A stretch of 17,714 nucleotides of DNA from Bacteroidota bacterium (lineage in GTDB: Bacteria > Bacteroidota > Bacteroidia > Bacteroidales > WCHB1-69). Made by a program: the position numbers and the translations under genes. The stretch spans positions 1 through 17,714 of the forward strand of contig JAEZOU010000025.1 of assembly GCA_023413895.1 (NCBI GenBank). The letters are read 5' to 3'. The notes under the pieces are model-generated. The model was not told where the DNA came from and did not search any database. It saw nothing but the letters and a program-made list of their open reading frames with translations. Below are positions 1-8,572 of this stretch, one piece after another; within the stretch, counting starts at the first letter, position 1, and every line of letters begins with the position of its first letter.

Positions 1-236
1 AAAAAATCAATCAATTAGAGAGAATTTGTAAACATCTATTTGTTGATTATTTGATTTAGAAATCATTCCCTTTTTTGCTACTATTTTTGACACACTTATT
101 CATCCCTTTTGCATTATATATGCAGACAATTAGTCAATTTTATAGCAAAAATGCCTTTGTGTGTATTTATTTTCTACATTTCCATTTGATGTGTCCTTTT
201 GTTAAAAATCAATGTAATACTTTTGAATAAAAGTTA
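1..236. other. AT-rich intergenic leader, no gene seen
   Basis: This stretch is very AT-rich and has no open frame, RNA gene or terminator that I can support on either strand. One match to the Bacteroidetes -7 box (TATTTTTG at 82-89) has no TTTG at the expected distance upstream and is far from the next start codon, so it is probably chance. The region is cut by the window edge, so the 3' flank of a gene to the left cannot be excluded. Confidence 0.5.
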
Positions 237-244
237 TATTTTTG
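237..244 (+). promoter_or_regulatory. Candidate Bacteroidetes -7 promoter box for the cysteine peptidase gene
   Basis: TATTTTTG fits the TAnnTTTG consensus exactly and ends 22 bases before the ATG at 267. Transcription would start near 251 and leave a leader of about 16 bases. There is no TTTG at 19 to 21 bases upstream, so only half of the consensus is present. The leader has no Shine-Dalgarno sequence. Confidence 0.45.
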
Positions 245-266
245 CAACTATTAAATACCCTGAATA

Positions 267-3200
267 ATGAACAAATTTTTACTTCATTTTCTTTTATTAT
301 TATCTCTTGTTCCTCTTGGAGCCCAAGAAATCGATTCTTCCATCGATCATTTAGATTCCCTCTATTTTTTCACACCAACTATTTTGTCAGAATCTGCCGA
401 GGCTCAACTAAAAAATTTACCTAAATTTCAACTTTCGCCAGTGCGCCGAACAATTTCGCTTCCCACTTCTGTTAACAATGCTGTGCTTAGTTGTTTTCCA
501 CCTATTTTTTATCAGGCTGCGTTGGAGTGCGGCCAAGCGGCTTCGTTAACCTATCTATTTTCGTACGAAACTGCAATACGGCGAGGTTATACCGACTTAA
601 ATTATACCTATTCACACCATTATACAGGATTTTTTAATTGGAATTTCTGTAATGGTGGACAAAGTGCTGGTGTTAGTGTGATGGATAGTTGGCAGAATGT
701 TCGTAGTGTCGGAGCCATGTTTGTTCCAGATTGGGGCGCAACGTACCACGATGGTGGCCCTACAAAATGGGTGTCTGGATACGAAAGGTATTATAACGCA
801 ATGCGAAACCGTATTGCAGAGATGATTGCCATTCCTACCGATACTGAGGAGGGAATTCTTGCCCTGAAACATTGGTTGTACGACCACGCTTGTGGTGACC
901 AACCGGGTGGAATGGTAAATTTCTACGCTCAACATAAACAAGCAGATGCCGAATTGCCTGCGGGAACCCCAGAAGCAGGATTTTCCTTTTTGACATCATT
1001 TGCTACTGTTAATCATGCACTTACCATTGTCGGTTATAACGATTCGATTCGCTACGATTTTAATGGTGATGGCGTTTATACAAATGATGTGGATATTAAT
1101 AATGATGGAATTGTTGATGTAAAAGATTGGGAGATTGGTGGAGTGCTGTTTTGCAACTCTTTCGGATCAAATTATGGAACTGATGGTTTCTGTTATATGC
1201 CCTACAGATTGTTAGCGTCATATCCCTCCGAGGGTGGTATTTGGAATAAATCGGTTTATGCTGTAAAAATTCGTGATGAAGTGTTTCCACAACTGACGGC
1301 AAAGGTAAAAATGCGCCATAATGTGCGGAATAAGCTGCAAATTACTGCGGGAGTAGCTTCTGTAGCTAACGCTTCTGCGCCCGAATATCAACTCGACCTT
1401 TACGCTTTTAATTATCAAGGAGGCGAATGGCCTATGCAGGGTGAGAGTCCGCAAACCTCTGCCGATATTTTAGAGTTTGGCTTGGACCTATCTCCATTGC
1501 TCAATTTTGTTGACCCCAATCAAGAAGCTACCTATTTTTTAATTGTAAATGAAGATGATGAAAACGGAACTGGAACTGGTGAAGTTTTGGAGTTTTCGCT
1601 AATGGATTATACAGCGGGGAATGTTGTAGAAGCAACTTGTTCAGGAGTGCCTATTTCAATTGTAAATAATGGTACTACATTGTTGAAAATTAATAAGATA
1701 ATGAATTTTTCAAAGCCAATAGTGCTTACCGATTCGTTGTCGGTTAGCGCTCTTGAAGATTTTAATCGGCACCTTTATGCGGAGGGTGGAAAGCCTGGTT
1801 ATCGCTGGGAGTTGAGTTCTGAATATACAATTACTGAGGTTACAGATTCGGTTTCTATACCTGTAGCTCAAGGAGCTCCTGTGCTGCTAAGCGACAATGC
1901 TTCGGGTTATGCAACGATAGATTTACCATTCGGTTTTCCGTGTTTTGGCGATATCTATAATCGAATCATTATCAATGCTGATGGGTATCTTACTTTTCAT
2001 TATGATACCTATAATTGGCCCTTTTTGAAGAGTTCTAAGTGGCAACAACGAACTACTCGGATGATTGCACCATTCCGTGCTAATTTGGTGATTTCAGAAG
2101 TTTTGATGCATACGGACAATAATCGGGTGATTATTTCATTTGTAGGAAAAATTTCGGGACAATCTAACAATTCGTTGCGCTTTTCTGTAGCACTTTACGA
2201 AACAGGTGTCATAGAATTTTATTATGGAAATATGACCTATACAGGCACTAATTTCTATGCTGCAATTTCTCGCGGCGATGGAGTCTATTTCGAGGAGTTA
2301 CCTATATCTGCAAAACCTGCCTCTATGGTAGCGAATCGCGCTTTTCGTCTTACTCCGCCTAATAGCATTCCTGGTATTGTGCTAAATGCTAATGGAATAT
2401 TATCTGGTAATGTGCCTTATCCCGTTACTCACGCGCCATTGGATGTTATCTGCTACGATAATAATGATGTGAAATGTCGGAAAACAATTGATTTTACAGC
2501 TCATTATCCCAATCCCCTTGTTATTACAGATGCGGTGGCAGTGCGTCCTGAAGATGGGGTGTTCCGCAGCGGTGATACAATTTCGCTCGCACTAACAGTT
2601 AGAAATGTGGACACAATCGCCTTTAATGGTTGCCAACTGCAATTTTCTACTCCTGATCCTTACGTTTTAATGTTAGATTCTGTTGAGTATTTCGGTTATA
2701 TTGCTGGTGGAAATGAGTATAGACTGAATAATGCGATCTCTTTTGTCGTTGATGAACAAGTTCCTCATAATTATCCTATTGTATTTGATACACAAATTAT
2801 TAATGATGAGAATTTTATAGCAGAAGGTGAACAGCGATTTGTTGTTTCAGGATATGATGTTTCTGTTGCAAATTATGAAATTATTGGCGATAATCAACAT
2901 TTCGATTTTAATGAATGGAATATTTGTCGTTTTGAAATTAAAAATGTGGGCGTGTTGCCCATGGATAGCATTCGCTGTTTGTTACGTTTCGAGGTACCCG
3001 ATATATCGGTTGTTATGCAAGCTCCAATAATTGAAAATATGATGATTGATGAAGTTAAAAGTGTTGATTATCAGATTTTTATTAACTCTATTTATCAGCA
3101 GCAATCATTAGTTGATGCATATTTAGATTTTTACGACGGCAATCGTTTTCTTTTTACAAAAGTGGTTACCTTATATGTTGATTGGAATTGTTTCGATTTT

Positions 3201-4154
3201 TCAGACTCAATACCTGATCTATTTCAACCTACTGATTGGCTGTTTGATGAAGATGAGTTTGCGTTGGTTAGCAATAATATCTCTCATAGTGATTCTACAG
3301 GGATTTCATATTCAGGAAATTTTGACTTACCAGGTACGATTACATTTTCATATAAAATTTCTTCGGAAAATAACTATGATTGGCTTAGTTTTTATGTAGA
3401 TAGTATTCGGGTTTTACGTTGGTCAGGGGTGCATAATTGGGCAACACTGAACTACGATTTTTCTGCTGGATTCCATACTTTTGAGTGGCGTTATGAGAAG
3501 GATTATAGTGTGCACGGCGGAGAGGATAAAGCTTGGGTAAAGTCTATCTGTATTCGACAGAAATCATTAGAAACACCTATTTTAACCTCCATACAAAATG
3601 AGATTCATGAAATCCTTCCCCGTGATACTATTACGACATCGCTTGTGGAATTACAATCTGTAAATTCACTTTCAATACTCTTTAATGCTGAAATTTTAGA
3701 TGAAGATTTGAATTTTGTTAATTGGGCATTTCTCAATATCTCCAACGGAAGTATAAATCCACCACATACAAAAAATCTTGAGATAACGCTCTCTTCTGTG
3801 GGAAAGCATAATAACGAGATTTGTAATGCAAATCTTCATCTCAAAGCCGTGGAGGGTAATGAGTTATTAGTGCCAATTACGATGGAGGTAGTGTCTCCGG
3901 TGGAGATTGATACGGGAAATGAACTTCCAACTTTCAGGGTTTTTCCTAATCCAACTACAGATCTACTTACGATAGAACTTCCTCAAACCTCATCTCAAAT
4001 CTTACATTGTGTATTGTACGATTTATATGGTAGAAAGTTAATGACACAGCCTTTATCACAGTCATCTGCGCAGTTGAATCTTCAAACTTTACCTTCAGGA
4101 GTTTATCTTCTTGAAGTTGAAGGATTCAAATCTGTTAAAATAGTAAAGGAGTAA
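267..4154 (+). CDS. Secreted papain-like cysteine peptidase with T9SS C-terminal sorting domain
   Basis: A 1295-residue exported protein. Residues 1-19 form a signal peptide (MNKF then a Leu-rich core, likely cleaved after LGA). The peptidase domain covers about residues 75-335. Its signatures are Q83 and C88 in the motif ECGQAAS, H250 in NHALTIVGY, and N297 in FCNSFGSNYG, which matches the NSWG block of papain-like enzymes. A calcium-binding, dockerin-like loop (D276, N278, D280, D284, D287) lies between the His and the Asn. The middle part, about 340-1200, is beta-rich and of unknown function, probably Ig-like or binding modules. Residues 1220-1295 are a type A T9SS sorting domain (FPNP, LYDLYGRK, LPSGVYLLEV), so the protein should cross the outer membrane and be anchored or released. 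The nucleophile is inferred: the Cys is followed by GQA, which resembles C39 peptidases more than the CW of papain. Substrate is unknown. The gene is monocistronic and convergent with korB. Confidence 0.85.
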   Translation: MNKFLLHFLLLLSLVPLGAQEIDSSIDHLDSLYFFTPTILSESAEAQLKNLPKFQLSPVRRTISLPTSVNNAVLSCFPPIFYQAALECGQAASLTYLFSYETAIRRGYTDLNYTYSHHYTGFFNWNFCNGGQSAGVSVMDSWQNVRSVGAMFVPDWGATYHDGGPTKWVSGYERYYNAMRNRIAEMIAIPTDTEEGILALKHWLYDHACGDQPGGMVNFYAQHKQADAELPAGTPEAGFSFLTSFATVNHALTIVGYNDSIRYDFNGDGVYTNDVDINNDGIVDVKDWEIGGVLFCNSFGSNYGTDGFCYMPYRLLASYPSEGGIWNKSVYAVKIRDEVFPQLTAKVKMRHNVRNKLQITAGVASVANASAPEYQLDLYAFNYQGGEWPMQGESPQTSADILEFGLDLSPLLNFVDPNQEATYFLIVNEDDENGTGTGEVLEFSLMDYTAGNVVEATCSGVPISIVNNGTTLLKINKIMNFSKPIVLTDSLSVSALEDFNRHLYAEGGKPGYRWELSSEYTITEVTDSVSIPVAQGAPVLLSDNASGYATIDLPFGFPCFGDIYNRIIINADGYLTFHYDTYNWPFLKSSKWQQRTTRMIAPFRANLVISEVLMHTDNNRVIISFVGKISGQSNNSLRFSVALYETGVIEFYYGNMTYTGTNFYAAISRGDGVYFEELPISAKPASMVANRAFRLTPPNSIPGIVLNANGILSGNVPYPVTHAPLDVICYDNNDVKCRKTIDFTAHYPNPLVITDAVAVRPEDGVFRSGDTISLALTVRNVDTIAFNGCQLQFSTPDPYVLMLDSVEYFGYIAGGNEYRLNNAISFVVDEQVPHNYPIVFDTQIINDENFIAEGEQRFVVSGYDVSVANYEIIGDNQHFDFNEWNICRFEIKNVGVLPMDSIRCLLRFEVPDISVVMQAPIIENMMIDEVKSVDYQIFINSIYQQQSLVDAYLDFYDGNRFLFTKVVTLYVDWNCFDFSDSIPDLFQPTDWLFDEDEFALVSNNISHSDSTGISYSGNFDLPGTITFSYKISSENNYDWLSFYVDSIRVLRWSGVHNWATLNYDFSAGFHTFEWRYEKDYSVHGGEDKAWVKSICIRQKSLETPILTSIQNEIHEILPRDTITTSLVELQSVNSLSILFNAEILDEDLNFVNWAFLNISNGSINPPHTKNLEITLSSVGKHNNEICNANLHLKAVEGNELLVPITMEVVSPVEIDTGNELPTFRVFPNPTTDLLTIELPQTSSQILHCVLYDLYGRKLMTQPLSQSSAQLNLQTLPSGVYLLEVEGFKSVKIVKE

Positions 4155-4196
4155 TAGGTTTCGTTATCTTACAAATGCTTCTTTAACCGTTAAATA

Positions 4197-4226
4197 AAAA
4201 AGCCGAATTTTAAAATTCGGCTTTTT
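4197..4226. terminator. Bidirectional intrinsic terminator between convergent genes
   Basis: A perfect palindrome (stem arms AGCCGAATTTT / AAAATTCGGCT, 4201-4222) is flanked by five A on the left and five T on the right. Either strand therefore reads as a GC-capped hairpin followed by a U tract. It lies 43 bases after the cysteine peptidase stop and 21 bases beyond the korB stop, so it can end both transcripts. The hairpin has almost no unpaired loop apart from its AT-rich centre. Confidence 0.9.
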
Positions 4227-4246
4227 CTTGATAGGGTATAGGTTAA

Positions 4247-5284
4247 TTATACTTCCCAAGTATCTCCACTGTTCAAAAGGTCATCAACACATTTATATTT
4301 TGAGTTAGCTATAACCTCATTCATTTGATCTTCAAACATTTCAGTGTATGTAGCTTTTTTAACCGCACGGATAACACCTAAAGCAATAGGCATATCGCCT
4401 TTCATGCGTGCTAACATTGTGTGAATACCATTATCTTCAGTAGTTTCATCGTGAATCAAAAGGTCGTTTTCTGTAATTCCGTTTTCGCCAATTGTAACAA
4501 CTTCTAATTTAGTACCATTGAAACGGATACCTTTGTCGCGATTTTTACCGAAAATCATTGGTTTTCCATGTTCCAAAATGATAGTACGATCTTCGCGCCA
4601 TTCGCGGTTTGTGATAGCATCGTGTGCTTTGTTGTTGAAGATAACGCAGTTTTGAAGAACTTCAACTACAGAAGCACCGCTGTGATTAGCAGCTTGTTCC
4701 ATAACGTCAGTAGTTAATTTTGCGTTTACATCAATAGAACGAGCAAAGAAAGTACCTTGTGCTCCCATGATCAATTCACCAGGAGTGAAAGGATAGTCAA
4801 TAGTTCCGAATGGAGAAGTTTTGGTAACTTGTCCAAATTTTGTAGTAGGGGAGTATTGACCTTTTGTTAAACCATAAATCTCGTTATTGAAAAGGGTGAT
4901 GTTTACGTCTAAGTTACGACGAACAATGTGGATAAGGTGGTTACCACCAATAGCCATTGAGTCACCGTCACCCATATTAATCCATACACTCAATGCAGGA
5001 TTAGCAATTTTAACGCCAGAAGCAATAGCACAAGCACGACCATGAATTCCATGGAATCCGTAAGTGTCAACATAATAAGGAATACGAGATGAGCAACCGA
5101 TACCGGAAACCATACAGATATTTTCCTTTTTATGGTGAGTTTTGGGGAATGTTTGCAACAATGAAGCCAAAATAGCGTGGTCACCACAACCAGGGCACCA
5201 TTTTACCATTTGATCACTGGTAAAGTCTGCTTTTGTTAATTCTACGTCCGTTTCTGGTACGTAATGTCTTTCCATCTGTTTCAT
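4247..5284 (-). CDS. korB: 2-oxoglutarate:ferredoxin oxidoreductase, beta subunit (KorB)
   Basis: A 345-residue protein of normal length for the family. It binds thiamine diphosphate and an iron-sulfur cluster, and with KorA converts a 2-oxoacid plus CoA to acyl-CoA and CO2, passing electrons to ferredoxin in the cytoplasm. C30 and C33 (WCPGCGDH), C64 (GIGCSSR) and C213 (LQNCVIFN) are the four expected cluster ligands. The TPP and magnesium motif is GDGDSMAIGGNH (105-116) with NNEIYGLTKGQ (133-143). The start codon lies 3 bases after the korA stop and behind a strong AGGAGA ribosome site, so the two are translated as a unit. 2-oxoglutarate is the most likely substrate by similarity to KorB, but related enzymes for other 2-oxoacids look much alike. 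Confidence 0.93.
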   Translation of the reverse strand: MKQMERHYVPETDVELTKADFTSDQMVKWCPGCGDHAILASLLQTFPKTHHKKENICMVSGIGCSSRIPYYVDTYGFHGIHGRACAIASGVKIANPALSVWINMGDGDSMAIGGNHLIHIVRRNLDVNITLFNNEIYGLTKGQYSPTTKFGQVTKTSPFGTIDYPFTPGELIMGAQGTFFARSIDVNAKLTTDVMEQAANHSGASVVEVLQNCVIFNNKAHDAITNREWREDRTIILEHGKPMIFGKNRDKGIRFNGTKLEVVTIGENGITENDLLIHDETTEDNGIHTMLARMKGDMPIALGVIRAVKKATYTEMFEDQMNEVIANSKYKCVDDLLNSGDTWEV

Positions 5285-5287
5285 TGC

Positions 5288-7129
5288 TTATTCTCCTAAA
5301 ATTTCGTTAAACTTTTCCTTTAATTCACCAACTTCGAATGGTAATCCCATAATTTTGTTATATTGATGCATATGGTATTGTGGGAAATTCATTCTTAAGT
5401 AATTTACAAATTGACCATTGTTTAATTCGCAAACAACGATTTTTTTGTATTTTTTCAAGATCTCTTCCGTATTTTTGGGAAGTGGGGAGATGAAGTTGAA
5501 GTGTGCGTATGCCACTTTCTTACCTTCTTGGTTCATCTCATCAACAGCCAATTTCAGTGCTCCGGAAGTACCACCCCAACCAATTACTAGTAGGTCGCCG
5601 TCTGGGTTACCTTGAACTTTTTGCTCTGGAATATAGTTGGCAACGCGATTTACCTTTTCTTGACGTAAGTAAACCATATTAGCGTGGTTTTCTGGGTCAG
5701 TAGAAAGATTACCTTTACCATTTTCTTTTTCCAAACCACCTACGCGGTGACGCAAGCCTGCCATTCCTGGAATTGCCCATTCGCGAGCCAAGGTTTCTTC
5801 ATCACGACGATATGGTTGATAGTTAGGATCGTTTTCTTTTGCAAAACGAGGTTTAATTTCTGGAAGGTCAGCAACTTTAGGAATTCGGAAAAGTTGAGAA
5901 CCATTACCAAGATAACCATCAGTTAATAAGATAGTTGGAGTCATGTGTTCTAATGATAATTTTGCTGCCATATATGCCCAATAGAAGCAATCTGCTGAGG
6001 AGGAAGCTGCTACAACAATACAAGGAGCTTCTCCGTTTCTTCCGAAAAGTGCTTGTGCAAGGTCTGATTGTTCTGTTTTGGTTGGTAAACCAGTTGAAGG
6101 ACCACCACGTTGAACGTCAACAACTACCAATGGAAGTTCGGTCATAACTGCTAATCCTAAAGCTTCGCTCTTCAATGAGAGACCAGGACCAGAGGTTGAG
6201 GTACAAGCTAATGCGCCAGCATAGGAAGCACCAATTGCTGAACAAATACCAGCAATTTCATCTTCAGCTTGGAAAACGCGAGCACCTAAGGCTTTGTGTT
6301 TTGCTAACTCAATCATCACTTCAGTAGCAGGAGTGATAGGGTAGGAACCTAAGAAAAGTTTAAGACCAGCGCGTTCTGCTGCTGCTAATAAACCCCAAGC
6401 AGTAGCTACGTTACCGGTAATGTTACGATAACGACCCTTTTCCATATCTGCATGAGAAACTTCGACGATATGAGAACGAATCATCTCAAATTTGTCTGCA
6501 AATTCATATCCTGCATGAAGCACTGCTTCGTTTAATTTGATAATCTCAGGTTTGCTAGCAAATTTGCGCTCAAGGTATGCTTCGGTTTGTTTTAATGTTT
6601 TATGTGTAGCGTAGAAAATGATACCTAAAGCAAACATATTTCTACATTTTTCAGCCGTCTTGTTGTCTGCGCCATGCTCCTCTCCTATACGTTTGGTGAA
6701 AGAGCTGATAGGAGCTTTTACAATATTGTAAGAATGTTCTAACTCATCAGTAAATGGGTCTGCTGAATATCCTGCTTTAGCAATGGCATCTTCAGTAAAA
6801 GTGTCAATATCCACAATGATTGTTGCACCTTTTTTTGCCCATTTTAGGTTGGAACGGAATGAAGCTGGGTTCATGGCAACTAAGAAGTCACATTTGTCAC
6901 CAGAACTGTAAATGTGATTTCCAATATGAACTTGATAACCAGATACACCAGCAATAGTGTTGTGTGGAGCACGAATTTCAGCAGGATAATCAGGGAATGT
7001 TGCAATATCATTACCTGTTAGTGCTGCTGCATCAGAAAAAAGAGTTCCTGAAAGTTGCATGCCGTCGCCAGAATCTCCGACAAACTTCACAACAATGCTG
7101 TCTTTTTCAATAATTTGCTCTTTTGTCAT
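5288..7129 (-). CDS. korA: 2-oxoglutarate:ferredoxin oxidoreductase, fused gamma-alpha subunit (KorA)
   Basis: A 613-residue subunit in which the gamma domain is fused in front of the alpha domain. The gamma domain is about residues 10-190, with VKFVGDSGDGMQLSG (14-28) and FPDYPAEIRAP (45-55). The alpha domain starts near 240 and carries YPITPATE (263-270), TSTSGPGLSLKSE (310-322) and QRGGPSTGLPTKTEQSDL (340-357). These are the pyrimidine-binding and active-site blocks of TPP-dependent oxidoreductases. A C-terminal transketolase-like domain follows (GWGGTSGALKLA, then SPLPKN). It works with the adjacent KorB; no small ferredoxin-like delta subunit is next to them. The 5' end lacks a Shine-Dalgarno sequence and is preceded by an A-rich leader. 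Enzymes of this type are oxygen-sensitive, which fits an anaerobe. Confidence 0.94.
   Translation of the reverse strand: MTKEQIIEKDSIVVKFVGDSGDGMQLSGTLFSDAAALTGNDIATFPDYPAEIRAPHNTIAGVSGYQVHIGNHIYSSGDKCDFLVAMNPASFRSNLKWAKKGATIIVDIDTFTEDAIAKAGYSADPFTDELEHSYNIVKAPISSFTKRIGEEHGADNKTAEKCRNMFALGIIFYATHKTLKQTEAYLERKFASKPEIIKLNEAVLHAGYEFADKFEMIRSHIVEVSHADMEKGRYRNITGNVATAWGLLAAAERAGLKLFLGSYPITPATEVMIELAKHKALGARVFQAEDEIAGICSAIGASYAGALACTSTSGPGLSLKSEALGLAVMTELPLVVVDVQRGGPSTGLPTKTEQSDLAQALFGRNGEAPCIVVAASSSADCFYWAYMAAKLSLEHMTPTILLTDGYLGNGSQLFRIPKVADLPEIKPRFAKENDPNYQPYRRDEETLAREWAIPGMAGLRHRVGGLEKENGKGNLSTDPENHANMVYLRQEKVNRVANYIPEQKVQGNPDGDLLVIGWGGTSGALKLAVDEMNQEGKKVAYAHFNFISPLPKNTEEILKKYKKIVVCELNNGQFVNYLRMNFPQYHMHQYNKIMGLPFEVGELKEKFNEILGE
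5291..5298 (-). promoter_or_regulatory. Strong Shine-Dalgarno site for korB
   Basis: On the minus strand this reads TAGGAGAA, six bases before the korB ATG (5284-5282), overlapping the last codons of korA. It supports the start at 5284 over the in-frame Met at codon 4. It stands out because the other starts examined here lack a comparable sequence, as is usual in Bacteroidetes. Confidence 0.75.
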
Positions 7130-7211
7130 ACTGTTTTTTGTTTTTAGAATTTTTTTTATGGTATATGTGAATTGTTTAATCTATAATCCTTTGTTAGTTA
7201 GTTGGTTAAAT

Positions 7212-7240
7212 AAAAAATGCCTTGTTTTTTAGACAAGGCA
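7212..7240 (-). terminator. Intrinsic terminator after the first M28 peptidase gene
   Basis: Read on the minus strand this is TGCCTTGT, a seven-base loop, ACAAGGCA and then six T. The eight-pair stem is perfect. It begins 30 bases past the stop of the peptidase gene and separates it from korA. Confidence 0.85.
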
Positions 7241-7246
7241 AAAATA
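7239..7246 (-). promoter_or_regulatory. Candidate -7 box for korAB
   Basis: On the minus strand this is TATTTTTG, an exact TAnnTTTG match, with a TTGG 18 bases upstream (7265-7268) in place of TTTG. Transcription would begin inside the preceding terminator hairpin, so the hairpin could not form in the korA transcript. The leader to the korA ATG would be about 100 bases. The position is plausible but a chance match in AT-rich DNA is possible. Confidence 0.35.
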
Positions 7247-7269
7247 TAAAAATATCTAATAGAAACCAA

Positions 7270-8484
7270 CTATTTTTTGATGATTTTTTTAATGATTTTT
7301 CTTTCTCCAGATTGGATTTCTGCAATGTAAATTCCACTCTCTAATGCGTTGATGCTTAGGGTTAAATTACTATCCATAGTTTGGGCTGATATCATTTTTC
7401 GTCCACTTATATCATACAAATCAACGACAAAACCGTTATTAAAATCTCCACAATGTATCAGAATTTGATCTGAACTTGGGTTTGGAGAAATTTGTGCAGA
7501 GATAGTTTCTCTATGATCGTTAATACCGCTATGGTCCCAAATCTCTCCAATTGCTAAATCATAAAGAAGCGCAAAATTCATTTTTGCCACCTCTTTCGCG
7601 AAGTCAATGTTACAATAGGTATAAAGGTCATTAACAGTATGGTAATAATCGGAGAAGGTGTATTCAATAGCAAAAACAGCCTCAAAGCCTGCAAGAGCAT
7701 ACATGTAACTATCACTATTTTGGCGAGTTTTGTTCGCTGCACCTGCTGCAGGTATAACCGGAGTGATAGTTGTAAATGTTTCACACATAAATGCTGCTCT
7801 ATCTGCTAATTCTGTAGCATTGTCGTACCAATGCAAGGTTAGCATGTATGGTAATGAATCTGGTTGATTAGAAACCATATCATTGTTGAGCATGGCAATT
7901 ACATTGTCATTGTTATTAGCTCTTTTTTGAGCATCATATCTTGAACCTTGAAAACCTACCTCTTCTGCATCATATCCTATAAAGTAGATAGTATTACGAG
8001 GTTGGAGTTTGAATTTGTCGATTATACGTGCAATCTCTAACATTACTGCAACTCCTGAAGCGTTGTCGTCAGCACCGGGAGCCGCTTCTTGAAGTACTCT
8101 TCCTGATAAAGAGATGGCATCAAGGTGCGCACCGATAATTACTATACTATCTCGATGTTCTTTGCCAGGAATAAAGCCAACAGCATTGTAACAATAACGT
8201 TCAATGTGAGGAAGCCAAATGAATGTAGTGTCAAGATAGAATGAATCAATATGGGCAGTTGTAATCCCGTATGATTGTAAACGTGAAACAATGTATTCTG
8301 CTACATCTTTATTTCCGTTACCATGGTCGCAATATCGATTGCCAAAATTTTCTAAGTCTTGGATGGTCTTTCCAATACTATCAGCATTGAGTTGTGGTAG
8401 AATATCCAATAACTCTTGATTAAATTGTGCATTAACCGTAAATGTTAAAAAAAATGCGATTAAAATTGTAAAAAATCTTTTCAT
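7270..8484 (-). CDS. Secreted M28 family zinc peptidase with T9SS sorting domain (copy A)
   Basis: A 404-residue exported metallopeptidase, likely an aminopeptidase. I start it at the ATG at 8484 (MKRFFTILIAFF); the frame extends to a TTG at 8490, but the ATG gives a normal signal peptide cleaved near VNAQ. All M28 metal and catalytic residues are present: H120 in GAHLDAI, D139 in PGADDNASG, E174 and E175 in DAEEVG, D202 in LNNDM, and H282 in DYYHTVNDLY. The C-terminal 70 residues form a T9SS sorting domain (SPNP at 333-336, LYDISGRK, GIYIAEI, ending KIIKK). The protein is a close relative of the next gene upstream (8998-10209), which has the same order of blocks throughout. Its exact substrate cannot be read from sequence; the fold is shared with glutaminyl cyclases, but the full two-metal ligand set favours a peptidase. 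Confidence 0.9.
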   Translation of the reverse strand: MKRFFTILIAFFLTFTVNAQFNQELLDILPQLNADSIGKTIQDLENFGNRYCDHGNGNKDVAEYIVSRLQSYGITTAHIDSFYLDTTFIWLPHIERYCYNAVGFIPGKEHRDSIVIIGAHLDAISLSGRVLQEAAPGADDNASGVAVMLEIARIIDKFKLQPRNTIYFIGYDAEEVGFQGSRYDAQKRANNNDNVIAMLNNDMVSNQPDSLPYMLTLHWYDNATELADRAAFMCETFTTITPVIPAAGAANKTRQNSDSYMYALAGFEAVFAIEYTFSDYYHTVNDLYTYCNIDFAKEVAKMNFALLYDLAIGEIWDHSGINDHRETISAQISPNPSSDQILIHCGDFNNGFVVDLYDISGRKMISAQTMDSNLTLSINALESGIYIAEIQSGERKIIKKIIKK

Positions 8485-8551
8485 AGGCAATTTGTTATTA
8501 GTTATTTTATGGACCTCTTTATCTTGTTATAATTTGCTATGGCCCTTTTGG

Positions 8552-8572
8552 CAAAATTACATTGCAAATGTA
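8552..8572 (-). promoter_or_regulatory. Two overlapping candidate -7 boxes for M28 peptidase copy A
   Basis: The minus strand holds two exact TAnnTTTG matches close together, TAATTTTG (8559-8552) and TACATTTG (8572-8565). Neither has a clear TTTG at 19 to 21 bases upstream. The leader to the ATG at 8484 would be about 60 to 75 bases. Confidence 0.35.

Noticed and set aside
612..941. A 109-codon minus-strand frame inside the cysteine peptidase gene
   Set aside because: It overlaps the catalytic domain coding sequence, has no family resemblance and no promoter or ribosome site.
8485..8490. TTG start that would lengthen M28 copy A by two residues
   Set aside because: The ATG at 8484 gives a standard signal peptide and ATG is strongly preferred.
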